From contig CAZUXB010000001.1 of NCBI GenBank assembly GCA_964624555.1, positions 1-64,000 of the forward strand: DNA of 64,000 bases. Direction: 5' to 3'. The position numbers were made by a program, and so were the translations under genes. The notes below the pieces were generated by a model that had not been told where the DNA came from, made no database searches, and saw nothing but the letters and a program-made list of their open reading frames with translations. Positions 25,125 to 33,047 of the stretch are shown in pieces; the first letter of the stretch is position 1, and each line of letters opens with the position of its first letter. The stretch comes from SXRF01 sp964624555 (GTDB lineage: Bacteria; Pseudomonadota; Alphaproteobacteria; Rickettsiales; SXRF01).

Positions 25125-25697
25125 TTAACTGGCCTTCTCATCACCGGGCAGATGGGTCATGCCTTCCCACGGGCTCATATAATCAAAACTGCGGTAAGCC
25201 TGGTTGAGCTTTACCGGCTCATAGACCACGCGCTTCTGCTCCACGTCATAGCGCATTTCGACGTAACCGGTAAGTGGGAAATCCTTGCGCTGCGGATGGC
25301 CTTCAAAACCGTAATCGGTAAGGATACGGCGCAAATCGGGATGCTCGGAAAATAAGATGCCGTACATGTCCCACGCCTCGCGCTCATACCAACCAGCCGA
25401 AGAAAATATACCAACCACCGAAGGTATTGGGGTTTTCTCATCGGTGCAAACACGTACCCGCACACGCATATTCTGTCTTAAACTAAGAAGTAAATAAACT
25501 GCTTCAAACCTTTGTTCTCGCTCAGGAAAATCAACTCCGGCAATGTCGACAAGCTGGGTGAACTGAGTATCCTGCGAATCGCGCAAAGCAGTAAGCAAAG
25601 GCAACAGTTTGTCACCTTTCACGTTTATCACCTGCTCGTCCCGGATGGTCTCGACAGTAGCGCCAAAACCTTCCAGCCATTTATCTTCAAATATCAT
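25125..25697 (-). CDS. nuoC: NADH-quinone oxidoreductase subunit C
   Basis: This 190-residue 30-kDa-type subunit of complex I has the ANDs-type signature ERFEAVYLLLSLRQNMRVRVRV and EREAWDMYGILFSEHPDLRRILTDYGFEGHPQRKDFPLTGYVEMRYD, which is diagnostic. Normal length. It lies between the phosphatase gene (6-bp gap) and the acetyltransferase. Confidence 0.97.
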   Translation of the reverse strand: MIFEDKWLEGFGATVETIRDEQVINVKGDKLLPLLTALRDSQDTQFTQLVDIAGVDFPEREQRFEAVYLLLSLRQNMRVRVRVCTDEKTPIPSVVGIFSSAGWYEREAWDMYGILFSEHPDLRRILTDYGFEGHPQRKDFPLTGYVEMRYDVEQKRVVYEPVKLNQAYRSFDYMSPWEGMTHLPGDEKAS

Positions 25698-25703
25698 ATA
25701 ACC

Positions 25704-26294
25704 TCACATCTTTTTTAATTGCCACCGCCCGTTCTCGCTTCCGGGAGTGATGAATTCATACAAACCGCAATTGGCGATCTTTTCCTTGTCTGTGCCTTTA
25801 GCAGAGGCCAGTTCCAGCATCCGGCGGATATTGCCGCCGTGGGTGATGAACAGCGGAACCCCATCCCTAATTTCAAGGTGGTTTGCAATGGCCAGTACCG
25901 TGCGCATACGCAAACTTTCCTTCGATTCCTCACCTTCAATAACCCCACCCGAATTTAGTATCCTGCTCCTTTCAACATCTGCCATTCCTTCGGCCGCACC
26001 ATAAGCCCGCTCGTTGATACCGCTTTCTACAAAATGCGGCAAATCACGCAGCGAACTACAGTCGCATATCAGCTTCGCCGTCTCGATGGTTCTGCGCATT
26101 TCGCTGGTAACCACGTAGGAGATGGCTGGCATTATACCAGCCAGCACGGGCTGCATCAACTGCGCCTGCCTTCTGCCCTCAGTGGTAAGCATGGTATCGC
26201 TCCCTTTACCGCTGACCACCTTGTTTTTATTATCCTCAGTTTCCGCGTGGCGCAGCATGTAAAAATTACGCCCGTGAGGAAATGTAAGGCTCAT
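25704..26294 (-). CDS. Histidine phosphatase family protein
   Basis: This 196-residue phosphoglycerate-mutase-like phosphatase has a catalytic LRHAETEDNKNKVVSG (RHxE variant RHAE) at the N-terminus, SEMRRTIETAKLI and the second histidine in FITHGGNIRRML. The substrate is unknown. Its start overlaps the nuoB stop by 4 bp, so it is translated from the nuo transcript. Confidence 0.9.
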   Translation of the reverse strand: MSLTFPHGRNFYMLRHAETEDNKNKVVSGKGSDTMLTTEGRRQAQLMQPVLAGIMPAISYVVTSEMRRTIETAKLICDCSSLRDLPHFVESGINERAYGAAEGMADVERSRILNSGGVIEGEESKESLRMRTVLAIANHLEIRDGVPLFITHGGNIRRMLELASAKGTDKEKIANCGLYEFITPGSENGRWQLKKM

Positions 26295-26833
26295 CTGATT
26301 ATCGTCCCGGTACGGCGGATCTTCTTCTGCAATTGCAGGATGCCATACATCAGCGCCTCAGCAGTTGGCGGGCAGCCGGGAACATAGATATCAACGGGGA
26401 CGATGCGGTCACAACCGCGCACCACCGAATAGGAATAATGGTAATAACCACCGCCATTGGCGCAGCTTCCCATCGAGATCACGTAGCGCGGTTCGGCCAT
26501 CTGGTCATAAACTTTGCGCAGCGCTGGTGCCATTTTGTTGCACAGCGTTCCAGCGACAATCATCACGTCGGCCTGGCGCGGGCTGGGGCGGAATACCACA
26601 CCCAGATGGTCCATGTCATAACGCGAAGCGGCGGCCTGCATCATCTCTACCGCGCAGCAGGCCAGGCCGAAAGTCATCGGCCACAAGCTGCCAGCACGCG
26701 CCCAGTTAGCCAGAGCATCAAACTTGGTAACGACAAAGCCTTTGTCGCTGTATTCTTCCATCACGTCCTTCAGCAAGGCATCCTGATCGGTAGATTTCAA
26801 TGCTACTCCCATTCCAGAGCTCCTTTTTTCCAC
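26291..26833 (-). CDS. nuoB: NADH-quinone oxidoreductase subunit B
   Basis: This 180-residue subunit carries cluster N2 of complex I. The cysteines are in LACCAVEMM, TLCNKMAP, GSCANGGGYYHYSYSVVRGCD and VPGCPPTAEAL. The start overlaps nuoA by 31 bp. The first Met (MEKRSSGMGVALKSTDQ) may be upstream of the real start. MGVALKSTD, 7 residues in, is an alternative. Confidence 0.97.
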   Translation of the reverse strand: MEKRSSGMGVALKSTDQDALLKDVMEEYSDKGFVVTKFDALANWARAGSLWPMTFGLACCAVEMMQAAASRYDMDHLGVVFRPSPRQADVMIVAGTLCNKMAPALRKVYDQMAEPRYVISMGSCANGGGYYHYSYSVVRGCDRIVPVDIYVPGCPPTAEALMYGILQLQKKIRRTGTIIR

Positions 26834-27168
26834 TCATAGATAAAGCCGATGGTAAGCACGCCGAGGAAAACCATCATCGACCAGAAACCAGCTATGCCTA
26901 TCTGTTTGAGCGCGATGGCCCACGGGAATAAAAACGCTACTTCAAGGTCGAAGATGATGAACAATATCGCCACCAGGTAAAAGCGCACATCGAACTTGCC
27001 GCGCGCATCACCAAACGCTTCAAAGCCGCACTCATAGGGCGATACCTTCTCCACGTCAGGCTTCTGGCGGCCTATTACCATCGGCGCAAAAAGCATGATA
27101 AGCGCCAGCCCCACCGCGATGGCAATGAACACTAGAATAGGGAAATACTGGGTTACGACTGCGTCCAT
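26803..27168 (-). CDS. nuoA: NADH-quinone oxidoreductase subunit A
   Basis: This 121-residue membrane subunit has three helices (residues 8-30, 66-88 and 94-114) and the conserved loop KVSPYECGFEAFGDARGKFDVRFYLVAILFIIFDLEVAFLFPW, including the cysteine loop. It is the first gene of the nuo unit. Its promoter should lie in the queG-nuoA gap, which is mostly filled by a 7-bp repeat hairpin. Weak Shine-Dalgarno (AAAGAA). Confidence 0.96.
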   Translation of the reverse strand: MDAVVTQYFPILVFIAIAVGLALIMLFAPMVIGRQKPDVEKVSPYECGFEAFGDARGKFDVRFYLVAILFIIFDLEVAFLFPWAIALKQIGIAGFWSMMVFLGVLTIGFIYEWKKGALEWE

Positions 27169-27189
27169 ATTTTTTCTTTATTTAATTAC

Positions 27190-27249
27190 TTAGTTACTTG
27201 TTACCAGTTGCCAGTGTTATATAACCGGTAACTAGTATCCAGTAACTAA
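27190..27249. repeat. 7-bp tandem-repeat hairpin between nuoA and queG
   Basis: Left arm units are TTAGTTA, CTTGTTA, CCAGTTG and CCAGTGT. The right arm has TAACCGG, TAACTAG, TATCCAG and TAACTAA, the degenerate complement. The loop is about 4 nt. It fills two thirds of the divergent intergenic gap, so both promoters must overlap it or lie inside it. Confidence 0.85.
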
Positions 27250-27260
27250 TAGCTTTTTTC

Positions 27261-28313
27261 ATGTCTGATGCAATAAAAAAATTGATAATTTCCAAGGCAA
27301 AAGCGGTTGGTTTTGACACGGTTGGCTTCTGCGCCGCCGAGTTACCTCTGGAAACCTCGGAAAACCTGCATAATTTCCTGAACCAGGGCTACCACGGCGA
27401 TATGGGTTGGCTCAAAGACCGCGCCGAGCTGCGCGCAAACCCTGGGAGCCTGTGGCCGGAAGCGAAGTCGGTGATCATGCTCGGGCATAATTACGCGCCG
27501 CCGCAAAACCCGCTGGAAAAACTGGCGGAAAAAACTATCGGCAATATATCCTGCTACGCCCAGAATGAAGATTATCACGATGTCATCAAGAAAAAACTCA
27601 AGGAACTGGCGGGTTTCATAGCGACAGAATATAACTGCGAGGTGAAGGTATTTGTCGATACCGCGCCGGTCATGGAAAAACCTCTGGCCGCCCTGTCAGG
27701 CATAGGCTGGCAAGGCAAACACACCTGCATGGTCAGCCGCGAATTCGGTGCGTGGTTGTTCCTTGGCGCGATATTTACGACACTCCCCCTCCCTAGCCCT
27801 CCCCCGCAAGCGGGAGAGGGAATTGATCATTGTGGTTCCTGCACAAAATGCTTGGACATCTGCCCAACGGGTGCTTTTACAGCGGAACGCCAGATTGATG
27901 CGCGCAGGTGCATATCCTATCTCACCATTGAACATAAAGGACAGATAGATGTGGAATACCGCAAAGCCATTGGCAACCGTATTTACGGCTGCGACGACTG
28001 CCTCGCCATCTGCCCGTGGAATAAATTTGCGCAAACCGCGCAGGAAGCAGCCTATCACGCACGTAGCGAACTTAAGTCCCCTGCCCTGCACAATTTAGTC
28101 ACACTTGACGATGCCGCTTTCCGCACCATGTTCCGCAAGTCGCCGGTAAAGCGCATCGGTCGCGATCGCTTCATCCGCAACGTACTGATAGCGGTTGGTA
28201 ACAGTGAAGATATATCGCTAATTCCAATAATTATCCCTCTACTTAACGATAATTCAGCGCTGGTTTCAGAAATGGCTGATTGGGCACTAAAACAGCTTGA
28301 TGGCCACGCTTAA
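27261..28313 (+). CDS. queG: Epoxyqueuosine reductase
   Basis: This 350-residue iron-sulfur and cobalamin enzyme does the last step of queuosine synthesis on tRNA. HTCMVSREFGAWLFLGAI, DHCGSCTKCLDICPTGAF (first 4Fe-4S site) and GCDDCLAICPWNKFA (second site) are intact, and HEAT-like repeats end the protein. Just before the first cluster, the segment LPLPSPPPQAGEGI is encoded by a C-rich palindromic repeat (27783-27823) that stays in frame. It ends 27 bp into the convergent methyltransferase gene. Confidence 0.96.
   Translation: MSDAIKKLIISKAKAVGFDTVGFCAAELPLETSENLHNFLNQGYHGDMGWLKDRAELRANPGSLWPEAKSVIMLGHNYAPPQNPLEKLAEKTIGNISCYAQNEDYHDVIKKKLKELAGFIATEYNCEVKVFVDTAPVMEKPLAALSGIGWQGKHTCMVSREFGAWLFLGAIFTTLPLPSPPPQAGEGIDHCGSCTKCLDICPTGAFTAERQIDARRCISYLTIEHKGQIDVEYRKAIGNRIYGCDDCLAICPWNKFAQTAQEAAYHARSELKSPALHNLVTLDDAAFRTMFRKSPVKRIGRDRFIRNVLIAVGNSEDISLIPIIIPLLNDNSALVSEMADWALKQLDGHA
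27783..27823. repeat. In-frame REP-like palindrome inside queG
   Basis: The core CCCTCCCTAGCCCTCCCCCGC is followed by GCGGGAGAGGGA, so the ends can pair. It shares its words with the intergenic elements at 21657 and 45948. It is translated as proline-rich LPLPSPPPQAGEG in QueG, in a loop before the iron-sulfur domain. Confidence 0.82.
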
Positions 28314-28943
28314 TCCCTCTTTAGTGGGGATTATCGTTGCGTTATATTTGCTTTTATCGGCGAGCCTCTCATTGAATTTGCGCATATTCGCCCAGGTGGT
28401 GGGGGCATAGTCTTTTGGTGGCGAGGCTTCAAACACCACACCACCAATGAAGCTGTTATCAGCCACGATAAGCCCGCCTTTGCGCACATTTTTTTCTGCC
28501 CAGTCAAGATAATCCACATAGCTTATTTTATCGGCATCAATGAACACCATATCGAACTGGGCTTTGGCCGAGAGCGTGGGCAACACATTATGCGCATTGC
28601 CCTCAAGCTGGGTGATTTTATCAGTGCATTCGCACCGAGCGAAAAAACCGGCGGCCATCTGCACATGCGCCGGGTCTTTGTTGATGGTGTATATATGCCC
28701 ATCCTTAGGCAGCGCCCGCGCCATCCAGATGGTGGAATAGCCTGCTAAAGTTCCAATTTCCACGATATTCTTCGCGTTATGCAGGGCGATGAGAAGCTGC
28801 AACATGCGCCCCTCCTCCGCACCGATTTGTATGGCGATGTTACGCCGTTCCAGTTCCGTAACAATGCTTTCTAGCAAGGCATCTTGCGTAGCGTAAAGGT
28901 TGCGGATATATTCGATGGCAGGAGTGGGAGTATTACGGGACAT
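28287..28943 (-). CDS. Class I SAM-dependent O-methyltransferase
   Basis: This 218-residue methyltransferase of the caffeoyl-CoA/catechol type has the SAM motif NIVEIGTLAGYSTIWMARALP, then FDMVFIDADKISYVDYLDWA and GGLIVADNSFIGG. The substrate is unknown. It overlaps queG by 27 bp at the 3' ends. Its leader contains the left arm of an 8-bp repeat hairpin. Confidence 0.9.
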   Translation of the reverse strand: MSRNTPTPAIEYIRNLYATQDALLESIVTELERRNIAIQIGAEEGRMLQLLIALHNAKNIVEIGTLAGYSTIWMARALPKDGHIYTINKDPAHVQMAAGFFARCECTDKITQLEGNAHNVLPTLSAKAQFDMVFIDADKISYVDYLDWAEKNVRKGGLIVADNSFIGGVVFEASPPKDYAPTTWANMRKFNERLADKSKYNATIIPTKEGLSVAIKLF

Positions 28944-28949
28944 ACGTTA

Positions 28950-29067
28950 GATGACGAGATTACAAGATGATAAGATGACGAGATTATTAATAGTATATTT
29001 TAAAGAAAAAACACCTATAATTTACTCATTATGTCTAGTCATCCTGTCATCTCGTCATCCAGTCAGC
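28950..29067. repeat. 8-bp tandem-repeat hairpin spanning the recJ start
   Basis: Left-arm units are GATGACGA, GATTACAA, GATGATAA, GATGACGA and GATTATTA (about 28950-28990). The right arm, about 29035-29067, is the degenerate complement TAGTCATC, CTGTCATC, TCGTCATC, CAGTCAGC. The roughly 45-nt AT-rich loop contains the likely start region. The right arm is translated as the first residues of RecJ (SSHPVISSSSQP). Confidence 0.8.
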
Positions 29068-30809
29068 CGCTTTCCGCGACTGGTCGCCTGTGGCAACTGC
29101 GCGAAGTCGATGAACGACTTGTTGCCGCTATCGCCCGCGAACATGAGTTGCCGGAAATAATCGCACGGGTGCTGGTAGCGCGTGGGATTGACAGCGAAAA
29201 TGTCGAGGATTTTTTACACCCGACCTTACGTAGCGCATTGCCCGATCCATCGCATCTACTGGATATGGACAAAGGCGTGAAACGCATCGCCGATGCGATA
29301 ATTAAAAAGGAAAAGATCGCGATATTCGGTGATTACGATGTGGACGGGGCGACCTCCGCCGCCCTCCTTGCCCGCTATTTCCGGACGGTTGGTGTAAATC
29401 CGGTTTTATATATTCCCGACCGCATGAAGGAAGGTTACGGCCCCAACACCAAGGCGCTGCTGGAATTGCGCAAGCAAGGTGTAAGTGTGGCCATCACCGT
29501 GGATTGCGGCACGCTGGCGTTTGAACCTCTCGCCGAAGCAAAAAAAGCTGGCCTTGACATGATCGTGGTTGACCACCATCTCGGCGAAGCGAAAAAGCCG
29601 GAAGCGGTTGCTATAATAAATCCTAACCGCCTTGACGAAACATCGCAACACCCGCAACTGGCAGCCGTTGGCGTTGCGTTTTTGCTTTTAATCGCCATAA
29701 ATCGTGAGCTAAGAAATCGCCACTTTTTTACCAGCTTACCGGAGCCGGGTATAATGGAATGGCTGGATATTGTGGCTCTGGGAACAATTTGCGATGTAGT
29801 GCCGCTAACCGGTGTCAACCGCGCACTTGTTGCACAAGGTTTAAAAATCATGGCAGGCAGGCGCAACGTAGGAATTGCAACCGTGCTTGATATGGCGAAG
29901 TCGGAAGAAAAACCCAATGTCTATAGCTGCGGATTCATCATCGGCCCGCGCATCAATGCCGGTGGGCGTGTTGGCAAATCGGATCTGGGAGTCAGGTTGC
30001 TTTCCACCGAAGACCCAGAAGAAGCAAAAAATTTAGCAACGGAACTGGAACAATATAACGCCGAGCGCAAAGCCATAGAGGCGATGGTTCTGGAACAGGC
30101 GATGAGCAAAGCCGAAAGCATGGAGGAGAATCTACCGCTGCTGGTTGTCGCTGGACAAGGCTGGCACCCGGGCGTTATCGGTATTGTAGCAGGGCGCTTG
30201 AAAGACAGGTTCCACAAACCGGTAGCGGTGGTTGCGGTGAATGATGGTGTGGGTAAGGCCTCGGCACGCTCGGTAACCGGGGTTGACCTAGGGGCAGCGG
30301 TTATCGCCGCGCTCGAAGAAGGATTGCTGGTAGCCGGTGGTGGACACGCAATGGCAGCAGGATTTACCGTGGAGGAAGGAAAAATTCCAGCACTCACCGA
30401 GTTCCTCAAAACAAAAATGGACGCAAGCATCCAGCAGATAAACGTGCAGAAAAAATTCATGCTTGATGGAGTGGTGAGTATCGGCGGCGCGAATGTGGAA
30501 CTGCTCGCTCATATGGAAAAGCTCGCACCGTTCGGGCAGGCCAACCCTAATTTGCGCCTATGGATTAAACAGGTGGTGAATCTGCGCTCGGATATTGTCG
30601 GCGAGAACCACATAAAAACCCTGCTCATCGACAAGGTGAGCAATACCAAACTCTCCGCGATATCGTTCCGCAGTGTGGGCACAAAACTCGGCGACGCGCT
30701 GCTTGCATCCTACGGCAAAACCATCGACGTGGCCGGGCAACTGCGCCTCAATGAATGGAATGGAAAACAAAGTGTGGATTTGACTATCGAGGATGTGGTA
30801 ATTGCGTAA
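29031..30809 (+). CDS. recJ: Single-stranded-DNA exonuclease RecJ
   Basis: This 592-residue 5'-3' ssDNA exonuclease of the DHH superfamily works in recombination and repair. KIAIFGDYDVDGATSAALLARY, VDCGTLAFEPL, VVDHHLGEAKKPEAVAIINPN (DHH motif), GPRINAGGRVG and the DHHA1 GGGHAMAAGFTVEEGKI are all present. The first 12 residues come from the 8-bp repeat, and translation may instead begin further in. A conserved LWQLREVDERL follows. The TAA stop falls inside the first unit of the next repeat arm. Confidence 0.96.
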   Translation: MSSHPVISSSSQPLSATGRLWQLREVDERLVAAIAREHELPEIIARVLVARGIDSENVEDFLHPTLRSALPDPSHLLDMDKGVKRIADAIIKKEKIAIFGDYDVDGATSAALLARYFRTVGVNPVLYIPDRMKEGYGPNTKALLELRKQGVSVAITVDCGTLAFEPLAEAKKAGLDMIVVDHHLGEAKKPEAVAIINPNRLDETSQHPQLAAVGVAFLLLIAINRELRNRHFFTSLPEPGIMEWLDIVALGTICDVVPLTGVNRALVAQGLKIMAGRRNVGIATVLDMAKSEEKPNVYSCGFIIGPRINAGGRVGKSDLGVRLLSTEDPEEAKNLATELEQYNAERKAIEAMVLEQAMSKAESMEENLPLLVVAGQGWHPGVIGIVAGRLKDRFHKPVAVVAVNDGVGKASARSVTGVDLGAAVIAALEEGLLVAGGGHAMAAGFTVEEGKIPALTEFLKTKMDASIQQINVQKKFMLDGVVSIGGANVELLAHMEKLAPFGQANPNLRLWIKQVVNLRSDIVGENHIKTLLIDKVSNTKLSAISFRSVGTKLGDALLASYGKTIDVAGQLRLNEWNGKQSVDLTIEDVVIA

Positions 30810-30832
30810 GACGTAAATCGTAAGACGTATTA
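30804..30832. repeat. Left 7-bp repeat arm of four-helix-bundle element 2
   Basis: Units are CGTAAGA, CGTAAAT, CGTAAGA, CGTATTA. It holds the recJ stop and ends at the stop codon of the four-helix-bundle gene. An 18-nt core (CGTAAATCGTAAGACGTA) is exactly repeated in inverted orientation in the arm at 31209. Confidence 0.9.
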
Positions 30833-31198
30833 AGAATCTTTTTCCGTTAAAGAATTTCTTAAGCGATAAAGCATACGGCTGATATCTTCTGCCAAGTTAA
30901 GCATCTCCTGATAAATATTTTCAGCCATATAATTGCGTTGATATGCTAAAATGATCTGCGTCTCCAGCTCTGCCAGAGAGCCGTGCGCAATTTCACAGAA
31001 ACGCCTATAATCGGCTTTACTGCCACGAATACTTCCTTCAGCTATATTTGATGCAATAGACACAGCCGCCCCTTGCATCTGATTAGCCAGTGCATAAACT
31101 TCATTTTTGGGGAACTGTGACGTAGCATCGTAAATTTTATTAGCAAGCAGAATGGCTTTATTCCAGACATCGAGTTGCCGATAATTTTTAAAAGCCAT
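30830..31198 (-). CDS. Four-helix-bundle protein (S23 / 23S rRNA intervening-sequence type), copy 2
   Basis: This 122-residue paralogue of the protein at 24144 has FKNYRQLDVWNKA, AVSIASNIAEGSIRG and GSLAELETQIILAYQRNY. It shares the diagnostic SNIAEG and GSLAE-ETQII motifs with copy 1, but the rest has diverged. It sits alone between the convergent recJ and 3-hydroxybutyrate dehydrogenase genes. Exact inverted repeat arms flank it. As in the known 23S rRNA intervening sequences, the stem-loop would hold the gene in its loop, but this locus has no rRNA. Confidence 0.9.
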   Translation of the reverse strand: MAFKNYRQLDVWNKAILLANKIYDATSQFPKNEVYALANQMQGAAVSIASNIAEGSIRGSKADYRRFCEIAHGSLAELETQIILAYQRNYMAENIYQEMLNLAEDISRMLYRLRNSLTEKDS

Positions 31199-31208
31199 AT
31201 TTTAGCCG

Positions 31209-31235
31209 CCTTACGTCTTACGATTTACGTTCTAC
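31209..31235. repeat. Right 7-bp repeat arm of four-helix-bundle element 2
   Basis: Reverse-complement units are CGTAAAT, CGTAAGA, CGTAAGG, preceded by GTAGAA. It matches the left arm at 30804 over an 18-nt exact core. It sits 10 bp before the four-helix-bundle start codon and 6 bp from the stop of the dehydrogenase gene. Confidence 0.9.
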
Positions 31236-31240
31236 ATCCC

Positions 31241-32026
31241 TTACTGCGCTGTCCAGCCGCCATCCATGGTGATGATCTCACCGGTCATGGAATCGCCGTT
31301 ATCACCACAGAGGAACGCGATCATCGCGCCGATATTTTCTGGCTTGATAAAACGCTTGTTAGGCTGTTTTTCACCGAGAAGCCTGGCGGTTGATTCCTCA
31401 ACGCTGATATTCTGGGCTTTGGCTTTGTCTTCAATTTGCTTCTGCACCAACGGCGTGTGTACCCAGCCCGGGCAGATGGCATTGCAGGTAATGCCCGACT
31501 CCGCCGTTTCCAGCGCCACCACCTTGGTCATACCCACGATGCCATGTTTTGCAGCAACATAGGCTACCTTGTTAGTGGAAGCGACGAGGCCATGCACCGA
31601 GGCGATGTTTATGATGCGCCCGAATTTATTTTTACGCATCACCGGTATCGCCGCTTTGCTGGCGTGGAAGGCTGCAGAAAGGTTGATGGCGATGATAGAA
31701 TCCCATTTATCTTCGGGGAATTCCTCCACCGCAGCGGTAAACTGGATACCGGCGTTATTGACCAGAATATCCACGCTGCCGAGCTTGCTTTCGCAATCAG
31801 AGACCATCTGTTTGATGTCGGCGGGCTTGCTCATATCGGCACCATTATAAAACACTTTCACACCGTATTTCTGGGCAAGATTGTCGACTTCGGCATCTAT
31901 CGCCGCCTTGTCGCCCATGCCGTTCACCAGTATGTTGCAGCCTTCACCCGCCAGTACGTTGGCAATGGCGAGCCCTATGCCGCTGGTTGAACCGGTAACG
32001 ATCGCGTTTTTTCCTTTAAGTGCCAT
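31241..32026 (-). CDS. bdhA: 3-hydroxybutyrate dehydrogenase
   Basis: This 261-residue short-chain dehydrogenase oxidises 3-hydroxybutyrate to acetoacetate with NAD, as in polyhydroxybutyrate or ketone use. It has VTGSTSGIGLAIA, LVNNAGIQF, the catalytic INIASVHGL...YVAAKHG (Ser, Tyr, Lys) and the subtype markers NAICPGWVHTPLVQKQI and EKQPNKRF. No polyhydroxybutyrate gene is adjacent. A Shine-Dalgarno GGAGG lies 6 nt upstream of the start. Confidence 0.93.
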   Translation of the reverse strand: MALKGKNAIVTGSTSGIGLAIANVLAGEGCNILVNGMGDKAAIDAEVDNLAQKYGVKVFYNGADMSKPADIKQMVSDCESKLGSVDILVNNAGIQFTAAVEEFPEDKWDSIIAINLSAAFHASKAAIPVMRKNKFGRIINIASVHGLVASTNKVAYVAAKHGIVGMTKVVALETAESGITCNAICPGWVHTPLVQKQIEDKAKAQNISVEESTARLLGEKQPNKRFIKPENIGAMIAFLCGDNGDSMTGEIITMDGGWTAQ

Positions 32027-32132
32027 GGTAGTGCCTCCTTACGTTGGTTTTACTTTTCACATTAATATATACATGCCGGGTTTGTGTCCAGTATAGTATC
32101 CGGACATATAGACTTAAACACCTAATGAAACC

Positions 32133-33035
32133 ATGCGTATTTACATTTTATCATGCCTATGCTTACTAATATTTGCCAGCACGGCAAAAGCAGAAACCTA
32201 TGAAATAAATGGCGACGTGACAGGTAAAATCCAGCATTATGTCGTAAAGAAAAAAGATAACCTGTATTGGATAGCCCGCCATTTTGATATTGGTATTGTC
32301 GAACTTTTGTCAGCCAATCCCAAAGTGAATGTTTGGAAACCCAAGGAAGGCACTAAATTAATTATCCCCACCATGTATGTTCTTCCGGAAACAACGCATG
32401 AAAATATTGTTGTAAATCTTTCAGAATTACGCCTGTTCTATTTTACGGATGACGGCAAGGTTATGACATTTCCAATCGCCATCGGACGGGAAGACTGGGA
32501 AACACAACAGGGAACAACAATAATTACCAGCAAACGTGAGCACCCAACCTGGACACCGCCTGACTCTATCCGGGAGGAGAACCCGGAGTTACCTGATATA
32601 GTACCGGCGGGAAAGGATAACCCGCTGGGTGACTATGCCATGCATCTGGGCTGGCCGAATTACGTTATCCACGGCACCAATAAACCATATAGCGTAGGGA
32701 AACGTTCAAGCCACGGCTGTATCCGCCTTTACCCCGAAGATATCGAGAAATTATTTGCGGCGGTAAAAACCGGGACAAAAGTTACGGTAATTGATACACC
32801 CTATAAACTCGGCTGGCAGGGCGATAATTTATTCCTGGAAGTTATGCCAAACCAGCGCCAATCAGATATTGTAGCCAGATCCCAAATACCGCCACCGCTT
32901 GCTATTCCTGAAATCCATGCGGCGGTTATTAAACAATCTGCAGAAAACGTGATTATAGACTGGCACGCAGTGGATGAACTAATACAAAAAAGGAGTGGTG
33001 TACCGGCGGTAATTGCCTCGAAAAACAACTTTTAG
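32133..33035 (+). CDS. LysM-domain L,D-transpeptidase
   Basis: This 300-residue exported cell-wall enzyme has a signal peptide ending AKA. A LysM domain (HYVVKKKDNLYWIARHFDIGIVELLSANP, residues 32-80) is followed by a YkuD catalytic domain with YVIHGTNKPYSVGKRSSHGCIRLYPED, where His, Ser, His, Gly and Cys form the active site. It probably makes 3-3 peptidoglycan crosslinks or attaches proteins to peptidoglycan. It stands alone with its start 106 bp from the divergent dehydrogenase. Confidence 0.93.
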   Translation: MRIYILSCLCLLIFASTAKAETYEINGDVTGKIQHYVVKKKDNLYWIARHFDIGIVELLSANPKVNVWKPKEGTKLIIPTMYVLPETTHENIVVNLSELRLFYFTDDGKVMTFPIAIGREDWETQQGTTIITSKREHPTWTPPDSIREENPELPDIVPAGKDNPLGDYAMHLGWPNYVIHGTNKPYSVGKRSSHGCIRLYPEDIEKLFAAVKTGTKVTVIDTPYKLGWQGDNLFLEVMPNQRQSDIVARSQIPPPLAIPEIHAAVIKQSAENVIIDWHAVDELIQKRSGVPAVIASKNNF

Positions 33036-33047
33036 GGCGTTTTTGCT

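Noticed and set aside
24144..31235. Diversity-generating retroelement (because the four-helix-bundle proteins resemble Avd)
   Set aside because: No reverse transcriptase, no template/variable repeat pair and no C-type lectin target were found in the window.
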